DNA from: Caldimonas brevitalea
Lineage (GTDB): Bacteria > Pseudomonadota > Gammaproteobacteria > Burkholderiales > Burkholderiaceae_C
NCBI RefSeq assembly: GCF_001017435.1
Contig: NZ_CP011371.1
Location: 868,001 to 932,000, forward strand
Length of the DNA: 64,000 nt
Direction of reading: 5' to 3'
The notes under the pieces are model-generated. The model was not told the DNA's origin and searched no databases. It saw only the letters and a list, made by a program, of their open reading frames with translations. The position numbers and the translations under genes are program-made. This document shows, one piece after another, positions 9,490 through 17,594 of this stretch (its first letter is position 1; every line of letters starts with the position of its first letter).

Positions 9490-9852
9490 GTGTCGACCCC
9501 CGCCGTGATCCGCCGTCAGAACGTTCAAGCGTTGTTCCAGCAGTTTGCCGAGGCCCAGATGCGCAACGGCGTGCCCCCCAAGGGGCTCGAGCAGGCATTT
9601 GCACAGAAGCTGCAGATCAGCCCGAGCATGTGGAGCCAGATCAAGAGCAGCCGCCCGATCGGCGACAAGCTGGCGCGGCAGCTGGAGGTGGCCTGCAACG
9701 TGCCCGCCGGCTGGCTGGATGAAGAGCGCGCGCCCCAGGGGCTGAGCCCGGCCGAGCAACAGTTTTTGGCGTTGGCCTTGAAGGCCTGGCGCGCCACCAA
9801 CGCCGAAGGCCGCAAGCGGCTCAAGACAGTGCTCAAGGAGATCTTGGGCTGA
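9490..9852 (+). CDS. Small helix-turn-helix (XRE-like) DNA-binding protein
   Basis: A 120-residue cytoplasmic protein with one helix-turn-helix. The region GLEQAFAQKLQISPSMWSQIKSSRPIGDKLARQLEVACNVPAGWLDEER (about residues 38-85) has the Cro/XRE layout of helices and the Gly-Trp-Leu end common to such regulators. A GTG at 9490 was taken as start, because the protein then opens with VSTPAVIRRQNVQALFQQFAEAQ. A second GTG 15 bases later is also possible. It is divergent from imuA and shares its upstream region, so it could conceivably respond to the same locus. Targets are unknown. Confidence 0.72.
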   Translation: MSTPAVIRRQNVQALFQQFAEAQMRNGVPPKGLEQAFAQKLQISPSMWSQIKSSRPIGDKLARQLEVACNVPAGWLDEERAPQGLSPAEQQFLALALKAWRATNAEGRKRLKTVLKEILG

Positions 9853-10061
9853 CGCCTGCGGGACCGGCATGAGGGCCCGGACGGTGCGATGATGTCGGCA
9901 GCCTCGGTGCTCTTTCGGGGGCGCACGGTCCGAACCCGAGACCAGTGGCCCTGCGAAGGAAATCTGCAGCGCGCTCGCCTAAGCTCCCGACTGCGCCGGC
10001 ACCTGTCCGCCGCTGCCACGGCCTTGCACCCTCACCCTGGGCCCCACCCCACCGTCCTGCC

Positions 10062-10478
10062 ATGACCGCACACCCTCTTCAGCTCCCGAGCGACGGCGAC
10101 GCCGGCCAGGCACCGCCCGTGATTCCGTCCGAGGACGAGATCGACGAGAGCCTGCGCGAGACCTTCCCGGCCAGCGATCCGTCGCCGTGGACCCTCGGCG
10201 TGCAACGCAGCCCGGCGACGCGCCACGAACCCTCCGCCCGGGGGGCCCAGATCGCCATCTACGGCCGGCGCGGATCGGCCACCGCACGGGCGGTTTGCGA
10301 CTTCCTCGATCGGCACGACGCGCCGTTCGACTGGATCGAACTGGTCGACGACGAGCAGGCCCGGCTGCAGGCCGGTGTCACCGGTCTGGACGACCCGCGC
10401 TTGCCGGTGTGCGTGTTCCCGGACGGCAGCCTGCTGGCCTGCCCGACGCTGCGGCAGTTGGCCGACAAGCTGGACTGA
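10062..10478 (+). CDS. Glutaredoxin-like domain protein without redox cysteines
   Basis: A 138-residue protein of unknown function. The N-terminal 45 residues carry the short motif EIDESLRETFPASDPSPWT, which from general knowledge occurs in many small stress-associated bacterial proteins. The C-terminal 80 residues (IAIYGRRGSATARAVCDFLDRH to LPVCVFPDGSLLACPTLRQL) look like the glutaredoxin-like fold found fused to some thioredoxin reductases. Where a glutaredoxin has CxxC this protein has GRRGSATA, so it cannot do dithiol chemistry there. The ATG at 10062 was chosen over upstream in-frame codons because the preceding region is low-complexity. The ribosome binding site is weak. Confidence 0.6.
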   Translation: MTAHPLQLPSDGDAGQAPPVIPSEDEIDESLRETFPASDPSPWTLGVQRSPATRHEPSARGAQIAIYGRRGSATARAVCDFLDRHDAPFDWIELVDDEQARLQAGVTGLDDPRLPVCVFPDGSLLACPTLRQLADKLD

Positions 10479-10580
10479 GCCCCCGAGCCACAGCGCCCGC
10501 GTTCGGAAACATCCGGTCGCCACGTCCCGCCGTGCCTTGCGCACACTCGGCCGATCACTGTTGGCGGGAGGAGGGCGGTC

Positions 10581-12212
10581 ATGCAATCTCATGTGCAGCG
10601 CTGGCTGAGGCCCAGCGGACGTGACGGCGCGGCGCGCGCCCGTGCGGCGTGGCGCCGACTGGCCGCCCTGGCGGTCGGTCTGTGGGCCTGTTGCGGCAGC
10701 GCCGGTGCGGACGACGACCGGCTGGTGGTGGGCTCCAAGCGCTTCACCGAGTCCTACATCCTGGCCGAGATCGTCGCGCAAGCGGCTGGGCGTGACGCGC
10801 GGGTCGAGCACCGACAGGGGCTGGGCAATACCGCGGTCGTCTTCGAGGCCTTGAAGGCCGGCGCCATCGACGTCTATCCCGAATACCTCGGCACGCTGGA
10901 CGCCGAGATCCTGAAGAACCGCAGCCCGACCTCGCTCGACGCGATGCGGGCCCAACTGGCGCGCTGGGGTCTGGGCGTGGCGGTGCCACTCGGCTTCGCC
11001 AATGGCTACGCGCTGGCGATGCGGGGGCAGGACGCACAGCGCCTCGGACTGCGCACGCTCAGCGGTCTGAAGGCGCATCCGGCGCTGGCGGTGGGCCTGT
11101 CGCACGAGTTCCTCGGTCGCCAGGATGGGTGGCCCGGGCTGGCGGCACGCTACCGGTTGCCGCAGCGGCCGCTGGGCATCGACCACGGTGTCGCCTATGC
11201 GGCGCTGGCGAGCGGCCGCATCGCCGTCACCGACATCTACACCACCGACGCCAAGATCGCCCAACTGCAGCTCGCGGTGCTAGAGGACGATCTCGGTTTT
11301 TTCCCCCGCTACGACGCGGTGCTGCTGTACCGCCTCGACGTGACGCGCCGCTTTCCTGCGGCCTGGCGCGCCATCACCGCGCTGGAGGGGCGTGTCGACA
11401 CGGCCGCGATGATCGCGATGAACGGGGAGGCGGAACTGCAAGGCCGTCCGTTCGCCGACATCGCCCGGGACTTCCTGGCCGACCGGCCGCCACCCGCCGC
11501 GGCGGCCCCCCGCAACCGCTGGCTGGACCGGCTGCTGGGCGATGACCTCGGGCGTCTGACCGCTCAGCACCTGATGCTGGTCGCGGTCGCGGTGGCCGCC
11601 GCCACGCTGATCGGCGTGCCGCTGGGCGCCGCAGCGGCCGCCGTGCCGCGGCTGGAAGCGCCGTTGATGGCCCTGGTCGGCGTGTTGCAGACGGTGCCGT
11701 CACTGGCGCTGTTCGCCGTGCTGATCCCGCTGATGGGCCGCATCGGCACCGTGCCGGCGCTGGTCGCCTTAGGGTTGTACGCGCTGCTGCCGATCGTGCG
11801 CAACACCGCGGCCGGGCTGGGCCAGGTGCGTTTGGGCCTGCGCGAGGCCGGCCTGGCGCTCGGCTTGACGCGACTGCAGCGTTGGCGGCATGTCGACCTG
11901 CCCTTGGCGGCCCCGGTGATCCTCGCCGGCATCAAGACCGCGGCGGTGATCACGGTCGGCACGGCCACCATTGCCGCCTTCATCGGCGCTGGCGGGTTCG
12001 GCGAGCGTATCGTCACCGGGTTGGCCCTCAACGACCATGCGGCCCTGCTGTCCGGCGCGGTGCCGGCGGCACTGCTCGCGCTGCTCGTGCAGGGCGTGTT
12101 CGAAGGGATCGAGCGCTGGGTTTGCCGCCACCAACAGCCCGCGTCGCCCCCCAGGCGGGGCGCCGGCGGCTCGGCGCGTGCAAAGCCGACCGGCCCGGCC
12201 CCCTCTGCCTGA
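10581..12212 (+). CDS. Fused substrate-binding protein and permease of an osmolyte (glycine betaine/choline-type) ABC transporter
   Basis: A 543-residue two-domain protein. Residues 1-44 are a signal or anchor (LAALAVGLWACCGSAGA). Residues about 47-300 are an OpuAC/OsmF-type binding domain (VVGSKRFTESYILAEIVAQ, GLGNTAVVFEALKAGAIDVYPEY, VTDIYTTDAKIAQLQLAVLEDD). Residues about 325-520 are an ABC inner-membrane permease with about six hydrophobic segments. It carries the EAA-like loop REAGLALGLTRLQRWRHVDLPLAAPVILAGI, which contacts the ATPase. The strong GGGAGGAGGG lies just before the ATG. The family imports glycine betaine, choline or similar quaternary amines. No ATPase gene adjoins it; the upstream neighbour is a small unrelated protein and the downstream gene is on the other strand. 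The C-terminal 25 residues are Pro/Arg-rich. Confidence 0.85.
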   Translation: MQSHVQRWLRPSGRDGAARARAAWRRLAALAVGLWACCGSAGADDDRLVVGSKRFTESYILAEIVAQAAGRDARVEHRQGLGNTAVVFEALKAGAIDVYPEYLGTLDAEILKNRSPTSLDAMRAQLARWGLGVAVPLGFANGYALAMRGQDAQRLGLRTLSGLKAHPALAVGLSHEFLGRQDGWPGLAARYRLPQRPLGIDHGVAYAALASGRIAVTDIYTTDAKIAQLQLAVLEDDLGFFPRYDAVLLYRLDVTRRFPAAWRAITALEGRVDTAAMIAMNGEAELQGRPFADIARDFLADRPPPAAAAPRNRWLDRLLGDDLGRLTAQHLMLVAVAVAAATLIGVPLGAAAAAVPRLEAPLMALVGVLQTVPSLALFAVLIPLMGRIGTVPALVALGLYALLPIVRNTAAGLGQVRLGLREAGLALGLTRLQRWRHVDLPLAAPVILAGIKTAAVITVGTATIAAFIGAGGFGERIVTGLALNDHAALLSGAVPAALLALLVQGVFEGIERWVCRHQQPASPPRRGAGGSARAKPTGPAPSA

Positions 12213-12284
12213 TGGTGCAACCGGCGCGGGCCTGATGGGGCGGGGCCGGGCTGGGCGGCGAGCGGCGGTGCTCGCCCGCGGGCT

Positions 12285-13727
12285 TCAGGGCGTCGCCGTG
12301 CGCGCGTTGGCCACCGTGCCCGCCGCCACCCGGGCCTGCAATGCCGCCAGCGGCTGCCGCACGGCGGGGCCGACATGGATTTGCGGATTCGAATAACCGT
12401 CGGACTTGCCGGCGGCGATCTCGCGCTCGCGTATCAATTCGCGTGCGGCGGCGTGGGCCGCCTCGAACGACAGCGTGCTGCGGCGCAGCTGCTCGTCGTA
12501 CATCGCGCGCCCGAAGAAGGTCAGCTCCGAGCCGCGGCCACAGCCGTAGGACGTGTGCTCCGCGTCGGCCGCCGTCATCACCAGCGTGCCCTCACCGGCC
12601 AGCGGCGCGATCCAGCTGCCGGAATAGCAGGCCGAGATCGACACCACACGCCAGCGGATGCCGGCGGCGTCGAGCCAGGCTTTCAGGTCGGCCGGTGTCA
12701 CGGCGTCGACCTCGAGCGGCCAGAACGCAGCGGCGAGGCGGCCGTCGCGCGCGCCGTGCGAGGTGAGGTGGAGAAACAGCACGTCTTCGTCGCGGTCCAT
12801 CAGCGATGCGACGCGTTCGATGGCCCGACGTAAATTGGTGGGCGTCGCCCACGGCCATTCGTGGACCGTGTCGACATGGTTGACCAACTGCAGGTTGCGG
12901 CCCCCCGCATCGAAGCGCTGCGCCATCACCTCGGCCACCATCGCACTTTCGCGCCGGAACACGTCTTCGTCCGCGTAGGGCGCGAAGCTGATGGCGTACA
13001 GGTCGACCACGCCGGGGCGCTGACGCTGCAGCTGATCCAGCCGTTCGGTCAGCAGGCGGGGCTGGGCCTCCAGCAACTCCTGTGTCAAGGCCAGCCGGCG
13101 CGCCGGTGCGCCTTCGTCATCGCGCGGTGTCCACAAGGGTGCGGGGGGCTCGACGTGCAGCAGCACGGCCCCGGCGACCAGCGTCAGCGATGCCAGCGTC
13201 CAGGCCCAGCCGTTGCCGCAGGCCGCGCGCCATAACATCCGCAGCTGCGCCAGCGTGGCCCACACGGTGGGGGCCAGCCAGACGGCCCATGCCGCCCATT
13301 CGGTGTCGACCTGAAGGCCGAGCCGCTGTTGCAACAGATAGAACAGGCCGAAGCCGAGGCTGATGCACTGGCTCTGTGCCAACAGCAAGGCGAGCAACGC
13401 GGCAGCCGGTGGCCCGGCGGGCGGGGACGGGGGGACGGTGCGCACGAGATAGCAGGCCCAGACCAGCAACAGCATCGGCAGCCAGCCCGAGGCCAGCGCG
13501 CGCCAGTCGAAATCGGCGCCCCCGACCTGATACGCTCGTTCCAGCACGGCTTGCAGCAGCACACCGGCCAACGTGAGGACCGCCAAGGTGGCGGGTGTGA
13601 CGCGCAACCGGTCCCAGCGCGGCTCGGCCAGCACGGCACTGCGGGCGCCTTGCACGTACCATGACAGCATGGTGTGGCGGGTGGGCGCGGCGACCCTGGC
13701 GTCTTGCGTCTGTTCCGACAACATCAT
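12285..13727 (-). CDS. Membrane-anchored C13 (legumain-like) peptidase
   Basis: A 480-residue protein with an N-terminal membrane part and a C-terminal caspase-fold peptidase domain of family C13 (legumain/GPI-transamidase relatives). Four or five hydrophobic segments lie between about residues 35 and 210 (LAVLTLAGVLLQAVLE, WLPMLLLVWACYLV, AALLALLLAQSQCISLGFGLFYLL, WTLASLTLVAGAVLL). The peptidase domain begins near residue 255. His324 in LHLTSHGARDG and Cys367 in SISACYSGSW form the expected His/Cys dyad. Start choice is uncertain: AGGAGG lies 1 base before the first ATG and 4 before the second (13724), with a TTG 7 bases after it. Adjacent genes are unrelated. Substrate is unknown. Confidence 0.82.
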   Translation of the reverse strand: MMLSEQTQDARVAAPTRHTMLSWYVQGARSAVLAEPRWDRLRVTPATLAVLTLAGVLLQAVLERAYQVGGADFDWRALASGWLPMLLLVWACYLVRTVPPSPPAGPPAAALLALLLAQSQCISLGFGLFYLLQQRLGLQVDTEWAAWAVWLAPTVWATLAQLRMLWRAACGNGWAWTLASLTLVAGAVLLHVEPPAPLWTPRDDEGAPARRLALTQELLEAQPRLLTERLDQLQRQRPGVVDLYAISFAPYADEDVFRRESAMVAEVMAQRFDAGGRNLQLVNHVDTVHEWPWATPTNLRRAIERVASLMDRDEDVLFLHLTSHGARDGRLAAAFWPLEVDAVTPADLKAWLDAAGIRWRVVSISACYSGSWIAPLAGEGTLVMTAADAEHTSYGCGRGSELTFFGRAMYDEQLRRSTLSFEAAHAAARELIREREIAAGKSDGYSNPQIHVGPAVRQPLAALQARVAAGTVANARTATP

Positions 13728-13828
13728 CCCTCCTGATGAGCCGCGACTGTAGCGCTGCCGAACCGTTGTGTGGCACGGAGGGTGGTGCGTGCCGGGCCAC
13801 CGCATGTCCGGCTCCTGAAAGAGTTTCA

Positions 13829-14683
13829 ATGTCCACAGACTCGTTGCGATTGGCCCACGACGGCCTGCAGTTCGATGCCCTGTCGTCTGGCCCGGACGAT
13901 GGCCCGCTGGTGGTGTGCCTGCACGGATTTCCCCAGTTTGCCGATGCATGGGACGGCGTCATGCCGTTGCTGGCTGGCGCCGGCTACCGGGTGGTGGCGG
14001 TGGATCAGCGCGGTTATTCGCCCGGCGCACGGCCGCGCGACGTGGCCGCCTACCACGTCGACCGCCTGGTAGCCGATGTGCTCGCGTGGGCCGACACGCT
14101 CGGCCGGCCCCGGTTTCACCTCGCGGGGCACGACTGGGGCGGGGCAGTGGCCTGGCGGCTCGCGGAACGCCATCCGCAACGCCTGCTGTCGCTGACCGTG
14201 TTGTCCACCCCCCACCCGGCCGCCTTCAAGCAGGCGCTTGCCGAGGACGCAGACCAGCGTCGACGTTCGATCTACGTCGCGTTGTTTCGACTGCGCTGGC
14301 ATCTGGCCGAGCGGCTGATGCTGGCGCGTGGTGCGCGCGTGCTGCGGCAGGCCTACCGGGGCAAGGTGCCGGCGCCACGTGTCGAGCAGAACGTGCAGCG
14401 ATTGCGCCAGCCGGGCGCGCTGACCGGCGGCCTCAACTGGTACCGCGCGGCCGACCGGCGCGCCGAGGTCGGGCCGGTGCAGGTGCCGACGCTTTACATC
14501 TGGGGCTCGGCCGACCAAGCGCTCGGCGCGACGGCCGCCGAGGCCACCCGGCAGCATGTGACCGGGCCATATCGTTACGAGGCCCTGGCGGGCGCTTCGC
14601 ACTGGCTGCTCGAGGAGCAGACGCAGCGGGTGGCCGACCTGATGCTCGAGCATCTTGCGCAGCATGGCGGCGCGAGCGGGTGA
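13829..14683 (+). CDS. Alpha/beta hydrolase, epoxide-hydrolase-like
   Basis: A 284-residue cytoplasmic alpha/beta hydrolase. The oxyanion motif LHGFPQF sits near residue 32, and the nucleophile elbow is GHDWGG with Asp102. An Asp here, not Ser, is the mark of soluble epoxide hydrolases and haloalkane/haloacetate dehalogenases. The likely acid lies in WGSADQAL and the base is the His in GASHWLLEEQ. The WGG after the Asp fits epoxide hydrolase better than haloalkane dehalogenase. The ATG at 13829 follows GAAAGAG by 5 bases. It is divergent from the C13 peptidase gene, and the roughly 100-base gap must contain both promoters. The natural epoxide or ester is unknown. Confidence 0.82.
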   Translation: MSTDSLRLAHDGLQFDALSSGPDDGPLVVCLHGFPQFADAWDGVMPLLAGAGYRVVAVDQRGYSPGARPRDVAAYHVDRLVADVLAWADTLGRPRFHLAGHDWGGAVAWRLAERHPQRLLSLTVLSTPHPAAFKQALAEDADQRRRSIYVALFRLRWHLAERLMLARGARVLRQAYRGKVPAPRVEQNVQRLRQPGALTGGLNWYRAADRRAEVGPVQVPTLYIWGSADQALGATAAEATRQHVTGPYRYEALAGASHWLLEEQTQRVADLMLEHLAQHGGASG

Positions 14684-14820
14684 GACCGCCGGCCCGCACC
14701 GCGGCGCAGGCCAGGCGGGGCCTGGCCCGGTAGCGGCCGTGATAAGGTAGCCCGCGCCATGTTGTTGTCTTCGCCCTCTGTTCCCGCTTGTTCCGACCGG
14801 CGCCGGGCGCCCCAGCGCTC

Positions 14821-15189
14821 GTGCTGAAACGCACCGCCACGCTGCTGTGGCGCGCTCTCGCAGTGGTCTGCATCGTGGCGGGCCTGGTCGGCGTGTTGCT
14901 GCCGGTGGTGCCCACGGTCCCCTTCCTGCTCGCCGCCGCCTGGGCTGCGGGCCGGGGCTGGCCCGAACTCGAGGCCCGCATGCTGGCCCACCCTCGTTAC
15001 GGGCCGCCGATCGTTCGCTGGCGCGAGCGTGGCGCCGTGCCCCGCCGGGCCAAGTGGTTTGCCTGTGTCGGCATGGCGTGCAGCGGCGCGCTGGTGTGGC
15101 TGACGCCGTTGCCGCTGTGGTTCAAGGTGGCCCTGCCCTCCGTGCTGCTGTGCGTCGGCATCTGGCTGTGCAGCCGGCCGGACGAGTGA
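14821..15189 (+). CDS. DUF454 (YbaN-like) small inner-membrane protein
   Basis: A 122-residue integral membrane protein of the DUF454 family, function unknown. Three hydrophobic segments are visible: ALAVVCIVAGLVGVLLPVV, the TVPFLLAAAWAAGRG turn that is the family signature, and a C-terminal pair from ACVGMACSGALVWLT to VALPSVLLCVGIWLC. The conserved middle part reads HPRYGPPIVRWRERGAVPRRAKW. A GTG at 14821 begins the protein at the usual VLKRTATLLWRAL. An in-frame TTG 33 bases earlier is the alternative. The gene follows the hydrolase by about 140 bases. Confidence 0.8.
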   Translation: MLKRTATLLWRALAVVCIVAGLVGVLLPVVPTVPFLLAAAWAAGRGWPELEARMLAHPRYGPPIVRWRERGAVPRRAKWFACVGMACSGALVWLTPLPLWFKVALPSVLLCVGIWLCSRPDE

Positions 15190-15205
15190 GCGGCATCCCC
15201 CAACG

Positions 15206-15242
15206 AAAAACTGCCCTGCCGCATGTCGGTGCGGCAGGGCAG
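15206..15242 (-). terminator. Rho-independent terminator of the PEP-CTERM gene
   Basis: Perfect 13-base arms CTGCCCTGCCGCA / TGCGGCAGGGCAG surround TGTCGG. The plus-strand AAAAA at 15206-15210 becomes a U run after the stem when read on the minus strand. It begins 24 bases after the PEP-CTERM stop. The plus-strand DUF454 gene ends 16 bases away and may use the same stem. Confidence 0.85.
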
Positions 15243-15265
15243 TCGGAGGACGAGCTAGCGCTGGA

Positions 15266-15994
15266 TCAAGCGGCTTGCGCGGCCGCTTCTTCCGAAGCTG
15301 CCTTGGCGCGGCGACGCTTGCTCAGGAAGCCGACACCGGCCAGGCCCAGGCCCAGCAGGGCGTAGGTCGAGGGCTCGGGCACCGCCGCCGTCACGTTCAC
15401 CACGCCGTTCAGCGTGCCGAAGTCGACTTCGCCGACCACCGGGCGCAGGAAGGCCGGCACGCCCAGTGCGTCGCTCAGCGTGTTCAGCGCGGTCTCGGTG
15501 ATGAACATGCCGCTCGACGAGAGGCGGCGCTCTTCCTGTTGGCCGCCCAGCGAGACACGCTCTTCCGTCACCGTGGTGAAGGTGTAGAGGGCGGTGTCTT
15601 GCGTCACGGTGTCGCCGATGGTGATGTCGCCGAACAGGGTCTTCGACGCAGCGTCGACGCGGAAGTCGTTCAGGGAGATGACGGTCTCGCCGCGCGTCAG
15701 GTTCACGCCGGCAGTGGGCTGGGTGATGATGGTGGCCAGCGAGTCACCGGAGAAGGTCCCGTCGATGATCGGGAACACGAATTGGCCGGCACCCGGCGAG
15801 GTGGTTTCGCCCGAACCGCTGACCGACACGGTGATCAGGTTGAGCGTGTCCAGTGCTTCCTGCGAGAAGGTGAGAGTGGCGTTGCCGCCATCGACGGTCC
15901 AGGCCTGAGCCGAGGCGACCGACGGGATGGCAGCGGCAGCGGCGACAGCCAGAAGCAGGCGCTTGAAGGTGCGCACGTGTTGGGAAGATTGCAT
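15266..15994 (-). CDS. PEP-CTERM exosortase-sorted secreted protein
   Basis: A 242-residue exported protein. It has a signal peptide (RLLLAVAAAAAIPSVASAQA), a mature beta-rich, Ser/Thr-rich body, and a C-terminal PEP-CTERM signal: VPEPSTYALLGLGLAGVGFL and the basic end SKRRRAKA. Exosortase (EpsH/XrtA family) would cut at this signal and deliver the protein to the cell surface or the exopolysaccharide matrix. The body matches no family I can name. The ATG at 15994 was chosen because GGAG lies 5 bases upstream. No exosortase gene lies in the window. The gene ends in a strong terminator and appears monocistronic. Confidence 0.85.
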   Translation of the reverse strand: MQSSQHVRTFKRLLLAVAAAAAIPSVASAQAWTVDGGNATLTFSQEALDTLNLITVSVSGSGETTSPGAGQFVFPIIDGTFSGDSLATIITQPTAGVNLTRGETVISLNDFRVDAASKTLFGDITIGDTVTQDTALYTFTTVTEERVSLGGQQEERRLSSSGMFITETALNTLSDALGVPAFLRPVVGEVDFGTLNGVVNVTAAVPEPSTYALLGLGLAGVGFLSKRRRAKAASEEAAAQAA

Positions 15995-16450
15995 TTTCAC
16001 TCCACTAGGTATGTTCACGCGGATCGTTGTCTCCGCAGGCGCCGGGGCAGATGTCCGCGAGGTCTGCACCAGGATGCCGGGTCGACACGACACCCCCTTC
16101 CAATGAGGAGGTGGCCTGTCCACCGTGGCCTGCGACGCCGAAGGATGTCAAAAGGGGGGGTGCTGTCGCAATGATCGACAGCGGCTGTTGTGTCGTAGTG
16201 CTGGACGCTTCAATCACGTTCCAAGCCGCTTGCTACGTCGCGTCGATGCTCATTACCAACGTTTACCCCCGAGGTCTTTGCTCGGCGCAATCATCGCGAC
16301 GCTGAGTGTTGCAAGACGGTGGTTCGCTTTCCCCAAAACAGGCCGTCCAGGCCCCGCGAGACACCGGCCCAGGAGACAACGGAGACTGCAATGAAAGTGC
16401 GCCCGGACATGCCACGTGTGGCTGATCCGCACCCCTGTTGAGGCTGCCCC
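15995..16450. other. Divergent intergenic region with a possible leader peptide
   Basis: These 456 bases separate the PEP-CTERM gene from the AraC gene. On the minus strand a TTGACA hexamer lies about 150 bases upstream of the PEP-CTERM start, but no good -10 partner was found. I saw no clear sigma-54 site. A 16-codon open frame sits just before the AraC gene and is listed separately. Confidence 0.5.
16391..16441 (+). CDS. Possible 16-residue leader peptide upstream of the araC-type gene
   Basis: An ATG with GGAG 6 bases upstream opens a short frame, MKVRPDMPRVADPHPC, that stops 9 bases before the ATG of the AraC-type regulator. The good ribosome binding site and tight spacing suggest translational coupling. 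The peptide is not recognisable and has no run of one amino acid that would mark classical attenuation. It may be chance. Confidence 0.3.
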   Translation: MKVRPDMPRVADPHPC

Positions 16451-17542
16451 ATGTCAGCCTCTGACCTTGATGACCACCGCGGAGCGACCCTCACCGCGGC
16501 CTTGCCCGAACCGACTGCCACCGCCTTCGAATCGGCCCTGACGCTGGTACGGCTACTGATGCGCCGCGGCGTCGCCTCTTCACGCATCGAGCGGGCCACC
16601 GGCGTGCGCCCGTCCGACTTGCGCAGCCCCGACGGGCGCCGCGCCGACGTGCGGCTGCCGCTGTCGTCCATCGAACGCCTGTGGGAGTTCGCGAGCAAAG
16701 AACTGGAGAACCCCTCGATCGCGCTCGAACTGCACAAGTACTACCCCGAGAACAAGCTGCATTTCGTCGCGCATCTGGGCATGCGCTGCCCGACGATAGG
16801 CTCCGCGATCGAGCATTGGCGGCAATACGCCTTGCTGGTCTCGCAGGCCGAGGACGTGGACTACATGGTCGAGGGCGACGCGGCGCGTTTTGTCTACACC
16901 TGTCGCGATCCGCGCTACGAATCGCGTTTTCTGGCCGAACATATCCTCTCGCTCACCGTGTGGTTCGGCCAGAGCTTCACCGGGCTGCCGCTGCGCTGTC
17001 GCAGCGTGCGTTTCATGCACCGAGACCCGGGCTACCGCGACGCGTATGAACGGGCGTTTCCCGGTGCGCAGATCAGCTTCAGTGCCAGCGACAACAGCCT
17101 ATTGTTCGATGCCGGTTATCTGACCCTGCCCTGCCGCACCGCCGACAGCTACCTGCGGCATTTCCTCACCGAGAAGGCCGAGCAGCTCAAGGAGACATTG
17201 GCGCAGAAGACTCCGCTGCGCAACAAGGTGGTGGTGGCCATCTCGACGCTGTTGTCGCGGCAGGAGGAGGTGTCGTTGGAGCGGGTCGGGGTGTTGCTCG
17301 AGCGCTCGCCGCGGCAGCTGCGTTCGCTGCTCGATGCCGAGGGGCACAACTTTCGGGACCTGTTGGACGAAGTGCGCCGCCGGGCGGCGGTGCGTCACCT
17401 CCGCCAGGGCATGGCGATCTCACAGGTGGCCGAACTGCTCGGCTTCTCGGAGCCGAGTGCTTTCCAGCATGCGTTTCGGCGCTGGTATGGCAAGAGCCCG
17501 GGCTTGTTCCAGGAGCAGGTGGTGTCGGGCCGCTCGAGCTGA
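16451..17542 (+). CDS. AraC-family transcriptional regulator
   Basis: A 363-residue DNA-binding regulator. Residues about 25-220 form the Arabinose_bd-type sensory domain seen in OruR/ArgR-like AraC proteins (VRLLMRRGVASSRIERATGV, IALELHKYYPENKLHFVAHLGM, RCRSVRFMHRDPGYRDAYERAFPGAQISFS). The C-terminal 100 residues contain two helix-turn-helix motifs. The second has the family signature MAISQVAELLGFSEPSAFQHAFRRWYGKSPGLFQ. A GAGG lies about 7 bases before the ATG. It stands between the PEP-CTERM gene (divergent) and a PraB-like gene (convergent). Either it, or the fadD group beyond, could be regulated, but no direct sign of this is visible. Confidence 0.88.
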   Translation: MSASDLDDHRGATLTAALPEPTATAFESALTLVRLLMRRGVASSRIERATGVRPSDLRSPDGRRADVRLPLSSIERLWEFASKELENPSIALELHKYYPENKLHFVAHLGMRCPTIGSAIEHWRQYALLVSQAEDVDYMVEGDAARFVYTCRDPRYESRFLAEHILSLTVWFGQSFTGLPLRCRSVRFMHRDPGYRDAYERAFPGAQISFSASDNSLLFDAGYLTLPCRTADSYLRHFLTEKAEQLKETLAQKTPLRNKVVVAISTLLSRQEEVSLERVGVLLERSPRQLRSLLDAEGHNFRDLLDEVRRRAAVRHLRQGMAISQVAELLGFSEPSAFQHAFRRWYGKSPGLFQEQVVSGRSS

Positions 17543-17547
17543 TGCCC

Positions 17548-17569
17548 GCGGCCGGCGCGGGCCGGCCGC
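17548..17569. terminator. GC-rich hairpin between convergent genes
   Basis: Perfect 9-base arms GCGGCCGGC / GCCGGCCGC with loop GCGG lie 5 bases after the AraC stop and 25 bases from the stop of the convergent gene. No T run is present, so termination by this stem alone is uncertain. Confidence 0.45.
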
Positions 17570-17594
17570 ACAGCAGACGCCGCCGGGCGCCCCC

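Noticed and set aside
13829..14683. Haloalkane dehalogenase as name for the GHDWGG hydrolase
   Set aside because: The Asp nucleophile is shared, but the WGG that follows and the cap region fit epoxide hydrolases better; the substrate cannot be told.
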